Origin: an uncultured Pelagibacteraceae bacterium
GTDB lineage: Bacteria; Pseudomonadota; Alphaproteobacteria; Pelagibacterales; AG-422-B15
Assembly (NCBI GenBank): GCA_902622985.1
Contig: CACNSH010000002.1
Coordinates: forward strand, 124,001-188,000
DNA length: 64,000 nt
Direction: 5' to 3'
A program made the position numbers and the translations under genes. Position 1 is the first letter of the stretch; each line of letters begins with the position of its first letter. The notes below the pieces were generated by a model that saw nothing but the letters and a program-made list of their open reading frames with translations, was not told the origin of the DNA and did no database searches. Shown piece by piece: positions 27,376 through 37,800 of this stretch.

Positions 27376-27681
27376 TTATGATATTATTTTGTTCTTTTCA
27401 TTGTCAACTATAACAGGGCTTTCATAGTATTCAATTTCCGGTTTAGAGTATCGTTCTGTTATCCATTTAATCCTATCTTCACTAAACCATTCTTTGGCAT
27501 TTTCTATTGTTGAAAAAGTATAAACACCTCCAGCAAAGCCCTTCTCAATATCCGCTATGTAATTTTTTCTTAAAAGACCATCTACATCCACATATAAAAC
27601 TGAAGTTTCAATAAATTTTTCTTTAAGAGTTTTTAAATTAAGTTCGTCAGATATTTTAAATTTAACTAGTACTGTAATCAT
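27376..27681 (-). CDS. YdhR-like small monooxygenase-family protein
   Basis: A 101-residue protein with the dimeric alpha-beta barrel pattern: strand MITVLVKFKI, then DVDGLLRKNYIADIEKG, GGVYTF and ENAKEWF. This matches the putative mono-oxygenase YdhR family (GLLRK, then G-x-Y-x-F and W-F). Members may bind aromatic or quinone-like ligands, but no reaction is established. It lies 55 bases from guaA in the same direction. Confidence 0.7.
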   Translation of the reverse strand: MITVLVKFKISDELNLKTLKEKFIETSVLYVDVDGLLRKNYIADIEKGFAGGVYTFSTIENAKEWFSEDRIKWITERYSKPEIEYYESPVIVDNEKNKIIS

Positions 27682-27735
27682 TGCTATATCCTAATATTAA
27701 AGAATTAAATTTTTTTATTTTAATATACATTTTTC

Positions 27736-29274
27736 TTATTCCCACTCAATAGTTCCTGGTGGTTTTGAAGTTGTATCGTATACAACTCTATTTATACCTT
27801 TAACCTCATTTATTATTCTTGTTGATACTTTACTCAAAAATTCACCTTTGAAAGGATAAAAATCTGCCGTCATTCCATCAACAGAAGTAACAGCTCTTAA
27901 TCCACAAACTTGCTCGTATGATCTAAGATCGCCCATAACACCAACAGTTTTAATGGGCATTAGAACTGCAAATGCCTGCCATATTTTGTCATATAGGCCC
28001 GCTTCTTTAATTTCTTCTATATATATATTGTCAGCCTCTTGTAAAATTTTTACTCTATCTGCAGTTACCTCACCAAGTATTCTTATTCCCAATCCAGGGC
28101 CTGGAAACGGATGTCTGTTTATGAATTTTTTTGGAAGTCTAATCTCCAGCCCTAATTTTCTAACTTCATCCTTAAAAAGTTCTCTTAAAGGCTCAACAAG
28201 TTTAAGTTTCATTCTTTTTGGTAACCCGCCAACATTATGATGTGATTTAATGACTGATGTCGGACCACCATGAAAGCTCTGACTTTCGATTACATCAGGA
28301 TAAATAGTTCCTTGAGCTAAATATTTGGCACGTTTTATTTTGTTTGCCTCTTGGTTAAATATTTTAATAAAAAGATTACCTATTATTTTTCTCTTTTTTT
28401 CTGGATCTGTGGCACCCTTTAGGGCTTTTATAAATGTCTTTCTTGAATCTTTTACTATTAATCGAGATTTAAAATGTTTTTTAAACATTTTTACTACTTC
28501 TTTTGTTTCATTTAGTCTCATTAAACCTGTATCAACATAAATGCATGTTAATTGCTTATTTATGGCTTTTGAAATTATAGCTGCAGTGACAGTACTATCC
28601 ACTCCACCCGACAATCCACAAATTACTTGATCCTTATGAACTGTATGCTTAATTTCAGCAATCTGATTTCTTAAATGATTTTTCATGCTCCAGTTTCTTT
28701 TTATCTTACAAATTTTAAATATAAAATTTTCGATTATCTTATGGCCATTGGGTGTATGCACAACTTCAGGATGAAATTGTAAACCATAATAAGATTTTTT
28801 TTTATTCTCAACTGCTGCAAACTTAGTATTAGAGCTTGATGCAATGCTTTTAAAATCTCTTGGTAGACTAATAACCTTATCACCATGACTCATCCAGACA
28901 TAATTCGAGCTCATTCCTTTTCTAAATCCTGAAAATAAAACACTTTTTTTTGATGGTTTTATAAGTGTTTTGCCAAATTCTCTTTTTTTTGAAATTTTAA
29001 CCTTCCCACCAAGTTGGTAACATAATAATTGCATACCATAACAAATTCCCAATATTGGAATATTAAAATTAAATATTCTTTTATCAATTTTTGGAGTATT
29101 TGACTTATGAACACTTGCTGGACCCCCAGAGAAAACTATTCCTGAACAACCTCTATTAAGTATTTGCCTATAAAGTGATTTGCTTGATACAATTTCACAA
29201 TACACTCCAGCTTCTCTTACTCTTCTTGCTATTAACTGTGTTACTTGAGATCCAAAATCAACAATAAATATCAT
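27736..29274 (-). CDS. guaA: GMP synthase (glutamine-hydrolysing)
   Basis: Converts XMP to GMP using glutamine and ATP. The 512-residue protein has an N-terminal class I glutamine amidotransferase domain with nucleophile Cys78 in GICYGMQ and HPEV, an ATP pyrophosphatase domain with PP-loop GLSGGVDST, and the C-terminal dimerisation domain ending in PPGTIEWE. It starts 3 bases after the TPR gene's stop and works directly after GuaB, whose gene is just upstream on the same strand. Confidence 0.97.
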   Translation of the reverse strand: MIFIVDFGSQVTQLIARRVREAGVYCEIVSSKSLYRQILNRGCSGIVFSGGPASVHKSNTPKIDKRIFNFNIPILGICYGMQLLCYQLGGKVKISKKREFGKTLIKPSKKSVLFSGFRKGMSSNYVWMSHGDKVISLPRDFKSIASSSNTKFAAVENKKKSYYGLQFHPEVVHTPNGHKIIENFIFKICKIKRNWSMKNHLRNQIAEIKHTVHKDQVICGLSGGVDSTVTAAIISKAINKQLTCIYVDTGLMRLNETKEVVKMFKKHFKSRLIVKDSRKTFIKALKGATDPEKKRKIIGNLFIKIFNQEANKIKRAKYLAQGTIYPDVIESQSFHGGPTSVIKSHHNVGGLPKRMKLKLVEPLRELFKDEVRKLGLEIRLPKKFINRHPFPGPGLGIRILGEVTADRVKILQEADNIYIEEIKEAGLYDKIWQAFAVLMPIKTVGVMGDLRSYEQVCGLRAVTSVDGMTADFYPFKGEFLSKVSTRIINEVKGINRVVYDTTSKPPGTIEWE

Positions 29275-29277
29275 TAT

Positions 29278-29676
29278 TTATTCCGCCAAATCTTTTAATT
29301 TGACAATCTCTTCGCATGAAGTTTCACATAAAATTTCAAGATTGGATATTTGCTCAGCATATTGTTCAATTAGTCCCAACTCATATGATACTTTCCCTAT
29401 TAAATAATTAAGCTCAAGATTATGTGGGATAAGCGTAAAGGCAATTTCATAATATTTAAGAGCATTATCCTGATCTTCTAAGCCTTCATATGATTTGCCT
29501 AATAAAATATAAGACTCAGATGATTTGGGGTTAAAAACAATATCTTTTTCTAAATATTTGATTGCTTTTTCAAAATTTTCTTCATTAAAAACATTAAGTG
29601 CTGATGAGTAAAAACTATTTGAAGCAAATATAATTGTTGGCAAAATACAAATGGCGATAACTAAAAGTATTTTCAT
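29278..29676 (-). CDS. Secreted tetratricopeptide-repeat protein
   Basis: A 132-residue protein with a signal peptide (MKILLVIAICILPTIIFAS) and about three TPR units (about residues 25-115: YSSALNVFNEENFEKAIKYL, YILLGKSYEGLEDQDNALKY, LNYLIGKVSYELG). The start is placed at 29676, 7 bases after the guaB stop, because that Met begins the signal peptide; an upstream in-frame ATG at 29739 would add 21 residues and overlap guaB. It is inserted between guaB and guaA, where rsmB is often found. Likely a periplasmic adaptor; partner unknown. Confidence 0.75.
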   Translation of the reverse strand: MKILLVIAICILPTIIFASNSFYSSALNVFNEENFEKAIKYLEKDIVFNPKSSESYILLGKSYEGLEDQDNALKYYEIAFTLIPHNLELNYLIGKVSYELGLIEQYAEQISNLEILCETSCEEIVKLKDLAE

Positions 29677-29683
29677 TAAACGT

Positions 29684-31150
29684 TTATATGTTTGTCGGAT
29701 AATTTGGTGACTCTCTTGTGATATCGACATCATGTACATGGCTTTCTTTAAGACCTGCTCCTGTAATTTCTACAAACTTAACATTCTTTTTAAATTCTAC
29801 TATATCTTTTGAACCAGTGTATCCCATAGAAGCCTTTAAACCTCCAACAAGCTGGTATATGATTGGTGATATAGGTCCTTTGTAAGGAACTCTTCCCTCG
29901 ATTCCCTCAGGAACATGTTTATTGCTCTCAGTTATTTCTTCTTGAAAATACCTATCTGCAGATCCCCTGGCCATAGCGCCAAGCGATCCCATTCCTCTAT
30001 ATGATTTATAGCTTCTTCCCTTGAATAAATATACCTCCCCTGGAGACTCGTCGGTTCCAGCAAAGAGTGAACCAATCATAACCCCGCTTGCTCCTGCGCC
30101 TAAGGCTTTTGCTATATCACCAGAGTATTTAATTCCACCATCCGCAATTATCGGCACTCCTTTTTTTGCCGCAGTTTCAGCACAGTCTAAAATTGCTGAA
30201 AATTGGGGTACACCAATTCCAGCTACCACTCTAGTGGTACATATTGATCCCGGACCTATTCCAACTTTCACACAATCAGCTCCTTGATCAATAAGTTCTT
30301 CGGTGGCTTCGTTTGTAGCTACATTTCCAACAATTACATCTGTTGAGAATTTTGATTTTATTTCTTTTAAGGTGCTGATAACTTTTTCTGAATGACCGTG
30401 TGCAGTGTCAATGACAAGAACATCTACGCCAGCATCAACAAGCTGTTCCGCTCTATGAATTGCTTCTTCACCAACTCCGATTGCTGCTCCAACTATCAGC
30501 CTTCCTTTTTGATCTTTCGAAGCATTTGGATGAAGCTGACTTTTTTCTATATCTTTTACAGTAATTAAACCAATACATTTGCCCTTATCATCGACAACTA
30601 ATAATTTTTCAATTCTATGCTTGTGCAGTAATTTTTGGGCATCATTTGTTGAAATTCCATCTTTGACAGTGACCAAATTTTCACTAGTCATTAATTCACT
30701 TATTTTTTGAGATATATTGGTTGCGAATCGTACGTCTCTATTTGTTAAAATGCCTAATAATTTGTCACCTTCATCAACAACAGGTATGCCTGAAATCTCA
30801 TTGACTTTCATTAATTCTAAAGCGTCAGCTAACGTTGCCGATGGCAGTATCGTTAGTGGATCAATTACCATTCCGGTTTCAAATTTTTTTACTTTTGAAA
30901 CATTCTGTGACTGTTCGTCTATGGACATATTTTTATGTAATATTCCCATTCCACCAGACTGCGCGATTGCAATAGCTAACTTGTATTCAGTTACTGTATC
31001 CATTGCGGAAGATATAAGAGGAACACCCAATGAAATATTAGAAGTAATTTTTGTAAAAGTACTTACATCTGATGGAAGTACAGAAGATCGTGCAGGTTTA
31101 ATAAGAACGTCGTCAAATGAGAGAGATTTTTTAATACTGGAGTGCTCCAT
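29684..31150 (-). CDS. guaB: IMP dehydrogenase
   Basis: NAD-dependent conversion of IMP to XMP, the first committed step to guanine nucleotides. The 488-residue protein has the TIM barrel with catalytic Cys304 in [11 protein letters not shown], and a pair of CBS domains inserted at about residues 90-205 that bind purine nucleotides in the family. RGMGSLGAM, a flap motif, is also present. It lies upstream of the TPR gene and guaA on the same strand and 35 bases downstream of rlmE. Confidence 0.97.
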   Translation of the reverse strand: MEHSSIKKSLSFDDVLIKPARSSVLPSDVSTFTKITSNISLGVPLISSAMDTVTEYKLAIAIAQSGGMGILHKNMSIDEQSQNVSKVKKFETGMVIDPLTILPSATLADALELMKVNEISGIPVVDEGDKLLGILTNRDVRFATNISQKISELMTSENLVTVKDGISTNDAQKLLHKHRIEKLLVVDDKGKCIGLITVKDIEKSQLHPNASKDQKGRLIVGAAIGVGEEAIHRAEQLVDAGVDVLVIDTAHGHSEKVISTLKEIKSKFSTDVIVGNVATNEATEELIDQGADCVKVGIGPGSICTTRVVAGIGVPQFSAILDCAETAAKKGVPIIADGGIKYSGDIAKALGAGASGVMIGSLFAGTDESPGEVYLFKGRSYKSYRGMGSLGAMARGSADRYFQEEITESNKHVPEGIEGRVPYKGPISPIIYQLVGGLKASMGYTGSKDIVEFKKNVKFVEITGAGLKESHVHDVDITRESPNYPTNI

Positions 31151-31185
31151 CTCTGAGAAATAAATTATTTATTAATTTATGTCAA

Positions 31186-31836
31186 TCAATAGGTGACTTT
31201 TTTTTCAAGACAAACCAAGTATATCTCGCTCGATTCTTTGCGACTTGACTTAGGCTTGAAGGAAGTGACTTTTTTAAAATGTTTTTTACAAGTTAGTATA
31301 ACTTCTGAAATATCACCTGATCTAAAATATTTTGAAACCATGTTTCCACCTGGTTTCAATTCTTTTAGGGCAAAATCAACTACATTCTCTAATAATTCAA
31401 GCGAAAGTAAAAAATCTGATGATTTATTGCCAGATAAATTTGGTGAAATATCAGACACTATAAGATCAAATTTGTCATATTTTGATAATATTTCTGAGCA
31501 TTTATCAGACAAGAAATCGACTTTATATACATCCACATTCCTGATGGGGTCCATATCCAATAGATCTATCGCCACTATTTTTTTAAGATTTTTTCCACGA
31601 AATTTTAGTACCTCACTCCAACTGCCAGGAGCAGATCCAATGTCTAAAGCTTTTTCTAAGCCATCAAGAAGTTTATATTTTTCAATAATTTCAATTAATT
31701 TATATGCCGCTCGAGATCTAAAATTATCTTTAGAGGACTTGATTACATACTCATCTTCTAAATGCCTTTTGAGCCATTTTTTACTCTTATCTGAAAAGGA
31801 CTTATTCTTGATTTTCATAAAATTGTTATTTTTCAA
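31186..31836 (-). CDS. rlmE: 23S rRNA (U2552-2'-O)-methyltransferase RlmE
   Basis: Methylates the ribose of U2552 in the A-loop of 23S rRNA at a late stage of 50S assembly. The 216-residue protein shows the SAM motif DIGSAPGSWSEVL, the catalytic DISPNLSG segment, and the KYFRSGD lysine; with an N-terminal lysine this gives the K-D-K-E tetrad of the FtsJ family. The N-terminus is lysine-rich. The next gene on this strand is guaB. A long antisense frame over it is a shadow. Confidence 0.92.
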   Translation of the reverse strand: MKNNNFMKIKNKSFSDKSKKWLKRHLEDEYVIKSSKDNFRSRAAYKLIEIIEKYKLLDGLEKALDIGSAPGSWSEVLKFRGKNLKKIVAIDLLDMDPIRNVDVYKVDFLSDKCSEILSKYDKFDLIVSDISPNLSGNKSSDFLLSLELLENVVDFALKELKPGGNMVSKYFRSGDISEVILTCKKHFKKVTSFKPKSSRKESSEIYLVCLEKKVTY

Positions 31837-31883
31837 TCATTTATAGCTGAAAAAAACCTATTTGATAACTTAAAGATTTAAAC

Positions 31884-31900
31884 TATATCAATTTGATATA
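31884..31900 (+). promoter_or_regulatory. Operator 1: 17-bp inverted repeat upstream of tolC
   Basis: The sequence TATATCA-ATT-TGATATA is a perfect inverted repeat with a 3-base spacer. Its right half contains TTGATA (31893-31898), which fits a -35 element 17 bases before TATCAT (31916-31921) in the second copy. The same half-sites recur 30 bases downstream. It is a strong candidate for the binding site of the PadR regulator encoded in this operon. Confidence 0.65.
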
Positions 31901-31913
31901 GGTATTGATTATA

Positions 31914-31930
31914 TATATCATTCTGATATA
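31914..31930 (+). promoter_or_regulatory. Operator 2: second copy of the 17-bp inverted repeat
   Basis: TATATCA-TTC-TGATATA repeats both half-sites of operator 1 exactly, with a different 3-base spacer. Centre-to-centre distance is 30 bases, close to three helical turns, so dimers could sit on the same face. It covers a possible -10 (TATCAT, 31916-31921) and ends 24 bases before the tolC ATG. A well-formed Shine-Dalgarno AAGGA lies at 31945-31949. Confidence 0.65.
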
Positions 31931-31954
31931 CGTACGTTTTTTTTAAGGATATAG

Positions 31955-33241
31955 ATGAAATACATAATACACATTGTACTGGTTTTCCTATTGTTAAATG
32001 TTTCCGTTAAGGCCTTGAGTCTTAAGGAAGCGGTCAATGACTCGCTATCCAATAATTTATCACTCAAGATTGAAGCTATAAATGTTGATATGGCTGAAGA
32101 AGATTATCTTCAATCAACAACAGACTACTTTCCAACGATAACTCTAAGTGGCAGTATGTCTGAAAATGATTACTCCGACATTAAGAATCAGTCTGGAAGT
32201 GCTACAAATGGATACGAGTTATCCCCTAGCAGTAAATCTATTGTTCTTTCACAAAATGTATTTAGTGGTTTTAGTCGATTTTATAGTTCACTCTCCACAA
32301 AAGAACAATTGTATATTCAAAATCTTACCCAATCTAAAGTCACGCAAGACATAATTTTAGAAACAATAGACGCCTACTACAATGTATTGCTTGCGCAAAA
32401 GATAGTTCAATCAAATAAGGATAACTTTAATTCAGTGAGCGAGAGGTTTAATGCAACAAGCAAGGAGTTTGAGGTTGGATTAGCTTCTAAGACTGATGTT
32501 GCACAATCAGATGCTTTTCTTAATAATTCAAAAATTAATCTTCTCGATGCGAAAATAAATTTAAAAAATACAATGAATTCCTTTTATAATTTAATTGGAA
32601 CTAAACCAAACAATTTAACGTTTTCTGAAATAAATACAGAGGTTCCTAATACATATGAAAAGTATAGAGAATTAGTAATTTCAAATAATTATACATTAAG
32701 AATAGTCAATTCAACGCTTAATGTTTACAACGCAAATATTGGGGTAGCTAGATCAGCCCTATACCCACAAATTAATGTTACGGCCTCAAAAACAGAACTT
32801 GACGAATACTCTACAACTATAGATGAACTTACAAATGAAGAATTGCAGGCAACAATCACATGGCCAATTTTTAAATCTGGAAAATCTCTGTCTAAGATAA
32901 GAAAAGCAGAAAAACTAAAAAACAGTCAAATAATTCTAATACAAAAAACTACAAACGAAACACTTTCACTAGCAGAGAACATTTGGGAAAACTATCTTAT
33001 TACTGACGAAACAGTAGAAGCGGCCAAATTAAACTTTTTAGCTAATAAAACTGCATATGATGGCACTGTCATAGAGGAAGAGGTAGGAGAACGAAGCGTC
33101 CTCGATGTACTAACGGCAAGACAAAGTCTTCTAAATTCAGAAATTAAATACTTCCAAGAGCAAAAAGACCGTGAAATCACAAAAGCCCAAGTAATGTATA
33201 TGTCAGGTATTCTAAATTTGTCATCACTAGGAATAAATTAA
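31955..33241 (+). CDS. TolC-family outer-membrane channel
   Basis: A 428-residue outer-membrane efflux protein: signal peptide (about 1-20), then two repeats of the OEP domain with long coiled helices (for example LTQSKVTQDIILETIDAYYNVLLAQKIV and LNSEIKYFQEQKDREITKAQVMYM). It is the exit duct for the RND pump encoded downstream in the same operon. The AAGGA five bases from the ATG is one of the clearest ribosome-binding sites in the window. Expression is probably repressed through the two upstream operators. Confidence 0.9.
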   Translation: MKYIIHIVLVFLLLNVSVKALSLKEAVNDSLSNNLSLKIEAINVDMAEEDYLQSTTDYFPTITLSGSMSENDYSDIKNQSGSATNGYELSPSSKSIVLSQNVFSGFSRFYSSLSTKEQLYIQNLTQSKVTQDIILETIDAYYNVLLAQKIVQSNKDNFNSVSERFNATSKEFEVGLASKTDVAQSDAFLNNSKINLLDAKINLKNTMNSFYNLIGTKPNNLTFSEINTEVPNTYEKYRELVISNNYTLRIVNSTLNVYNANIGVARSALYPQINVTASKTELDEYSTTIDELTNEELQATITWPIFKSGKSLSKIRKAEKLKNSQIILIQKTTNETLSLAENIWENYLITDETVEAAKLNFLANKTAYDGTVIEEEVGERSVLDVLTARQSLLNSEIKYFQEQKDREITKAQVMYMSGILNLSSLGIN

Positions 33242-33242
33242 T

Positions 33243-33791
33243 ATGCAAAAAGAAACACTGTGCTTAGGACTTCTATCACTTGGACCAAGATCTGGTTATG
33301 AGATTAAGCAAATGTTTGAAGGTCCATTATCAGATTTTTATAGTTTAAGCTTTGGAACGATCTATCCAACTTTAAACAGCTTACAAGCTGATAAATATGT
33401 ATCTTGTAAACAACATTCCCAAAGTAAAAAACCTGATAAAAAAGTTTACACAATAACTAAAAAAGGCATGGAGTTAATGAAAGATAATTTACTTGGTGAT
33501 GCATCTTCTTACATTCGATCAGGAAATTTTGGAGACCAAATCAAATCAGAGTTTTTTTTACTTTTATTATTTTCGAAATATTTACCAAAAGAAACCATGA
33601 ATACAGTTTTAAATGAGCGAGTTTTGTATTTGAGGCAAAAACTTGAACAATTTAATTACGATGGTCCTGTTCCAGGAAATTTAGATGCAATAAGAAACGA
33701 GAAGTCAGTATCGTTTATTAGAGGTCTGGCCTCTGCATTAATTGAAACAGGATTGAATTATATGGAAAAAAATAGAGGAAAGTTAAGTTAA
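33243..33791 (+). CDS. PadR-family transcriptional regulator
   Basis: A 182-residue regulator with the PadR winged helix at residues about 5-80 (LCLGLLSLGPRSGYEIKQMFE, then GTIYPTLNSLQADKYV, then KKVYTITKKGMELM) and a C-terminal helical dimerisation domain. PadR proteins usually repress efflux or detoxification operons and release DNA on binding a small phenolic or drug-like ligand. It begins one base after the tolC-like stop and lies in the operon it most likely controls; the paired inverted repeats upstream of tolC are its probable sites. Confidence 0.9.
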   Translation: MQKETLCLGLLSLGPRSGYEIKQMFEGPLSDFYSLSFGTIYPTLNSLQADKYVSCKQHSQSKKPDKKVYTITKKGMELMKDNLLGDASSYIRSGNFGDQIKSEFFLLLLFSKYLPKETMNTVLNERVLYLRQKLEQFNYDGPVPGNLDAIRNEKSVSFIRGLASALIETGLNYMEKNRGKLS

Positions 33792-33792
33792 A

Positions 33793-34857
33793 ATGTTAAA
33801 AAAAATACCAATAAATTATATTTCCGCTTTTGTTATTTTTATCGTCGTCATTCTTTGGATTTTCTCCGGTCTAATTGGAGGTGATGAAGCTGAAAGTAAT
33901 GTTTCTGAAGTAGTTACAAGTGAGGAAATAATATCTGTAAGGGCACAAGAATTTTCTTCACAGAAAAAAACATATTTTTTAACCATTCGAGGAAGAACTG
34001 AAGCAGATAAAATTGTAATGTTAAAGCCTAAGACTACTTCTACGATTATTGAAACAATTAATAAAGGATCGTTCGTTAAAAAAGATGAAGTCATCTGCAA
34101 ACTTGATGATGAAAATAGAACAGCTGCATTGAATGAGGCCGAGGCTTCTAAAAACAAAGCTCAGCTTCAATATGATGCAATTAAAACACTCGCTGATGAA
34201 GGTTACAGATCAGAAAATGCTGTAGCCACAGCAGATGCCGCACTAAAGGCTTCTATTGCTAGAGTAGAAATGGCAATGAATGAACTTGATAATATTTTAA
34301 TTAAAGCTCCATTCGATGGTTTTATTGAAGATGTCTATCTAGAAATTGGAGATTTAATTACTCCAGCCTCCCCGTGTGCAAAAATAATGAGACTAAACCC
34401 AATGTTAATTACTGGTGAAGTAACAGAGAAAAATGTTGATCAAATAAAACTTGGTCAGAAAGTCAATATCAATCTTATTGACTCAACATCTCTTCAAGGG
34501 TCAATAAGCTATATAAGTAAAAGTGCCAATCCAAGTACACGAACTTATAAAATTGAGGCAACAGTTAGTAATAAGGAAGGAAGTATTCGAGAGGGACTTT
34601 CAGCTGATATGTTGGTTCCACTAAGAGAGGTTTTGGCTCACCTAATTCCATCTTATCTGATATCACTTAATGATGAAGGCGAATTGGGAGTAAAAGTATT
34701 AATTGATACAAAGGTAAAATTCTCAAACATTCAAATTGTAGAGGATACAGTGGATGGTCTTTGGGTAACGGGATTGCCTGAAAAAGCTACTGTGATAACC
34801 GTTGGTCAAGAGTATGTGATTAATGGTCAGATAGTAAATGCTGAAATTGTTAATTAG
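33793..34857 (+). CDS. RND efflux periplasmic adaptor
   Basis: A 354-residue membrane-fusion protein linking the inner-membrane pump to the TolC-like channel. It has one N-terminal helix (about 8-25), a lipoyl half (EAETIN-like region around GRTEADKIVMLKP), a short coiled hairpin (about 110-160) and beta-barrel and membrane-proximal domains (from about 170, starting IKAPFDGFIEDVYLEIG). No lipobox Cys is visible, so it is anchored by the helix. It is the only adaptor for the two permease genes that follow. Confidence 0.9.
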   Translation: MLKKIPINYISAFVIFIVVILWIFSGLIGGDEAESNVSEVVTSEEIISVRAQEFSSQKKTYFLTIRGRTEADKIVMLKPKTTSTIIETINKGSFVKKDEVICKLDDENRTAALNEAEASKNKAQLQYDAIKTLADEGYRSENAVATADAALKASIARVEMAMNELDNILIKAPFDGFIEDVYLEIGDLITPASPCAKIMRLNPMLITGEVTEKNVDQIKLGQKVNINLIDSTSLQGSISYISKSANPSTRTYKIEATVSNKEGSIREGLSADMLVPLREVLAHLIPSYLISLNDEGELGVKVLIDTKVKFSNIQIVEDTVDGLWVTGLPEKATVITVGQEYVINGQIVNAEIVN

Positions 34858-34862
34858 TTTTA

Positions 34863-37800
34863 ATGATAGAATTTTTAGTAGATAGGAAACGAACAGCTAT
34901 AGCCCTACTTATAGTGCTTATATTCGCTGGAATATTTGGCAGAGTTAACATTCCAATTGAAAACGAACCTGAGATTGTTGTGCCAGTGGTTTATGTTGGA
35001 GTTGGGCTAACTGGAATATCGCCTCAAGACTCAGAGAGGCTTCTTTTGAAACCAATAGAGGAAGAAATAAGAGCTATTGAAGGAATTGATAAGCTTCAAG
35101 GTTTTGCATTTGAAAACTACGCAGCAGCTGTAATTCAATTTGAGGCAGCTGAAACAATGAAAAAATCACTGGATAAAGTAAGAGATGCTATTAATGATGC
35201 TAAGGTAAAATTTCCTGATGATGCCAAAGAGCCTGTTGTAAGTGAAGTATCATTTGAAGATCAACCTACTGTAATAGTGTCAATTGACTCGCCAACTGCA
35301 TCTGAAAGATATTTACTTAACCTTGCTCAAGAAATAAAAAAAGAAATTGAACTTATTCCCTCTATTTTTGAGGCCGAGCTATTAGGTGCAAGGAAAGAGC
35401 AATTAGAAGCTACACTTAATAGATCACAGATGGAGAACTATAATATTTCTTTTGCTGAAATCATTACCTCAGTATCTAATAACAACCAAGTTGTAACTGC
35501 TGGTGAAATACAAACTGGACAAGGTCAATTTGCTGTTAATGTACCTGGATTATTTGAAACAGCAAGAGATGTATATGAGTTACCCATTCGATCAACTAAT
35601 AACAGTACTGTAAATTTGGCTGACATCTCAACTATCAAAAGAAATTTTAAAGACCGAGAAAGTTACACTAAAGTGAATGGAGAACCAGGAATTTCTCTTT
35701 TAATAAAAAAAGGTAGAGGGCGAAATGTCATTGATACTATTAATGAAGTTGATGAAGTTGTTCAAAGCTTTAAATCTAAAGTACCTAGCGATATAAACTT
35801 TACTTACGTAATGGATTCCAGAGAAATTATGGAAGATAACGTAAATTCATTACAAGGTAATATTCTACTCGCTACAATATTTGTAATTATTGTAACTATG
35901 CTTGCCTTAGGAATTAGATCTTCTTTAATTGTTGGTTCTGGAATTCCGGTATCAATACTAATTGCTTTATTTGTTTTGTATGTTCTTGGTTACGATTATA
36001 ATTTCATGGTTATTTTCGGAATCCTAGTTGCTCTTGGGATGTTAATTGACGGCTCACTTGTAGTCGTTGAACTCGCAGATAGAAAGATGCTTGAGGGTTT
36101 TGATCGACAAAAAGCCTATATTTACTCTGCAAAAAGAATGTTCTGGCCGATTGTAGCGTCAGCGGCAACAACCCTTGCTGTTTTCATACCACTTTTTTTC
36201 TGGCCGGGCATTAGTGGACAGTTTATGCGAATGCTACCAGTAACGATTTTTGTCGTTTTATTTATTGCGCTTATTTTCAGTCTAATGTTCGTACCCGTGA
36301 TTGGAAGTGTATTAGGGAAGCCCTCAAATGCATCTGCAAATTCCTTTAAAAAACTTGGGTCAGATCAAAATTTTAATCTTAAAGATATCAGTGGCTATAT
36401 AGGAATTTATGTATCTATACTTGATAAACTATTAAAAAGACCAATCCTCACGCTTTTATCGGTTTTTGTTATTCTATTTACAATTATTTCAAGTTTCTTT
36501 TCCTTTGGAAAAGGAATGATATATTTCTCTACTGGTGATCCGTATTTTGGTCAAATAAAAATCTACGCTCGAGGAAATCTTTCAATCGATGAAATAAATA
36601 AGCTCACAAGCGACGTTGAAATTATTGTTAATGAACATACTGGCATTAAAAATTATTTTCTTCAAACCGGTCAATTCAGCAATGTGGTTGCTGGTGGTGG
36701 CGGAAGCTCTGAAGATTTAATTGCAACTGCGTATTTCGAATTTGTTGATCGCAATCAAAGAAAAAATGGTCATGAAATTATTACTGAATTAAGAGATCAA
36801 TTTGATAATATTAAGGGAATTAAAATAGAAGTTTCTGAACAATCAGGAGGCCCACCTATTGGAAAAGATGTTGAAATAAGAATAACAGGCCCTTCCAGTT
36901 CAAGCATACTGAAAGTGACTAAGGATGTAAGAAATTATATAGATGAAAATGTAATTGGACTCGTAAGTGTAGAAGATACATTACCAGTGCCTTTAGTTGA
37001 TTGGGAACTTATAATTGATAAACCAAAAGCTGCCCAATTTGGCGCTGATATATTTACAATTGGAAAAGCTGTCAGCTTAGTAACTAATGGTATAATGATC
37101 GGAAAATACAGGCCTGATGACGTTGATGACGAACTTGAAATTTTTGTCAGGTATGCTGATAAAGAACGATCTATTGATCAACTTGACAACATAATGATTG
37201 AAACGAGATCAGGACAAATTCCAATTAGTAATTTTGTTGAAAAGAAACCGAAAAAAAATGTCAGCTACATTAGAAGATATGACACACGTAATGCAATGTA
37301 CGTTAAAGCAAACGTTGCGGAGGGTATAATTGCGGCTGATAAGGTTAGTGAGATTCAAAAGTGGGCAGATGAGCAAGATTACCCTTCATATATTGATATT
37401 GCATTTGGAGGTGAAAATGAAGAGCAAACAGAGTCAATGAAGTTTGTGACGCAGGCATTCATTATTTCAATTCTTATAATGGCTGCATTATTGGTCACTC
37501 AGTTCAATAGCTTTTTCCAAAGCTTCATAATCTTAACTGCTGTTATAATGAGCACGGCAGGTGTTTTCTTCGGGCTGTTGGTATTTAATCAGCCTTTCTC
37601 AGCAATAATGCATGGTGTAGGAGTAGTATCCTTGGCGGGCATAGTAGTGAACAACAACATTATTTTGATTGATGCATTTAATTTCGTAAGAGAAAAAGAT
37701 AATGACAATTTATTTAATAGTATATTAAAAGCTTGTGCTCAAAGATTAAGGCCTATCTTCCTCACAACGATTACAACTATGCTTGGCCTAATTCCCCTTG

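Noticed and set aside
29677-29739. Longer start for the TPR gene upstream of its signal peptide
   Set aside because: It would overlap guaB and bury the signal peptide; the start at 29676 gives a normal export signal.
31193-31846. A 217-codon open frame antisense to rlmE
   Set aside because: It mirrors rlmE along its whole length, has a serine- and phenylalanine-rich composition typical of antisense frames, and shows no domain.
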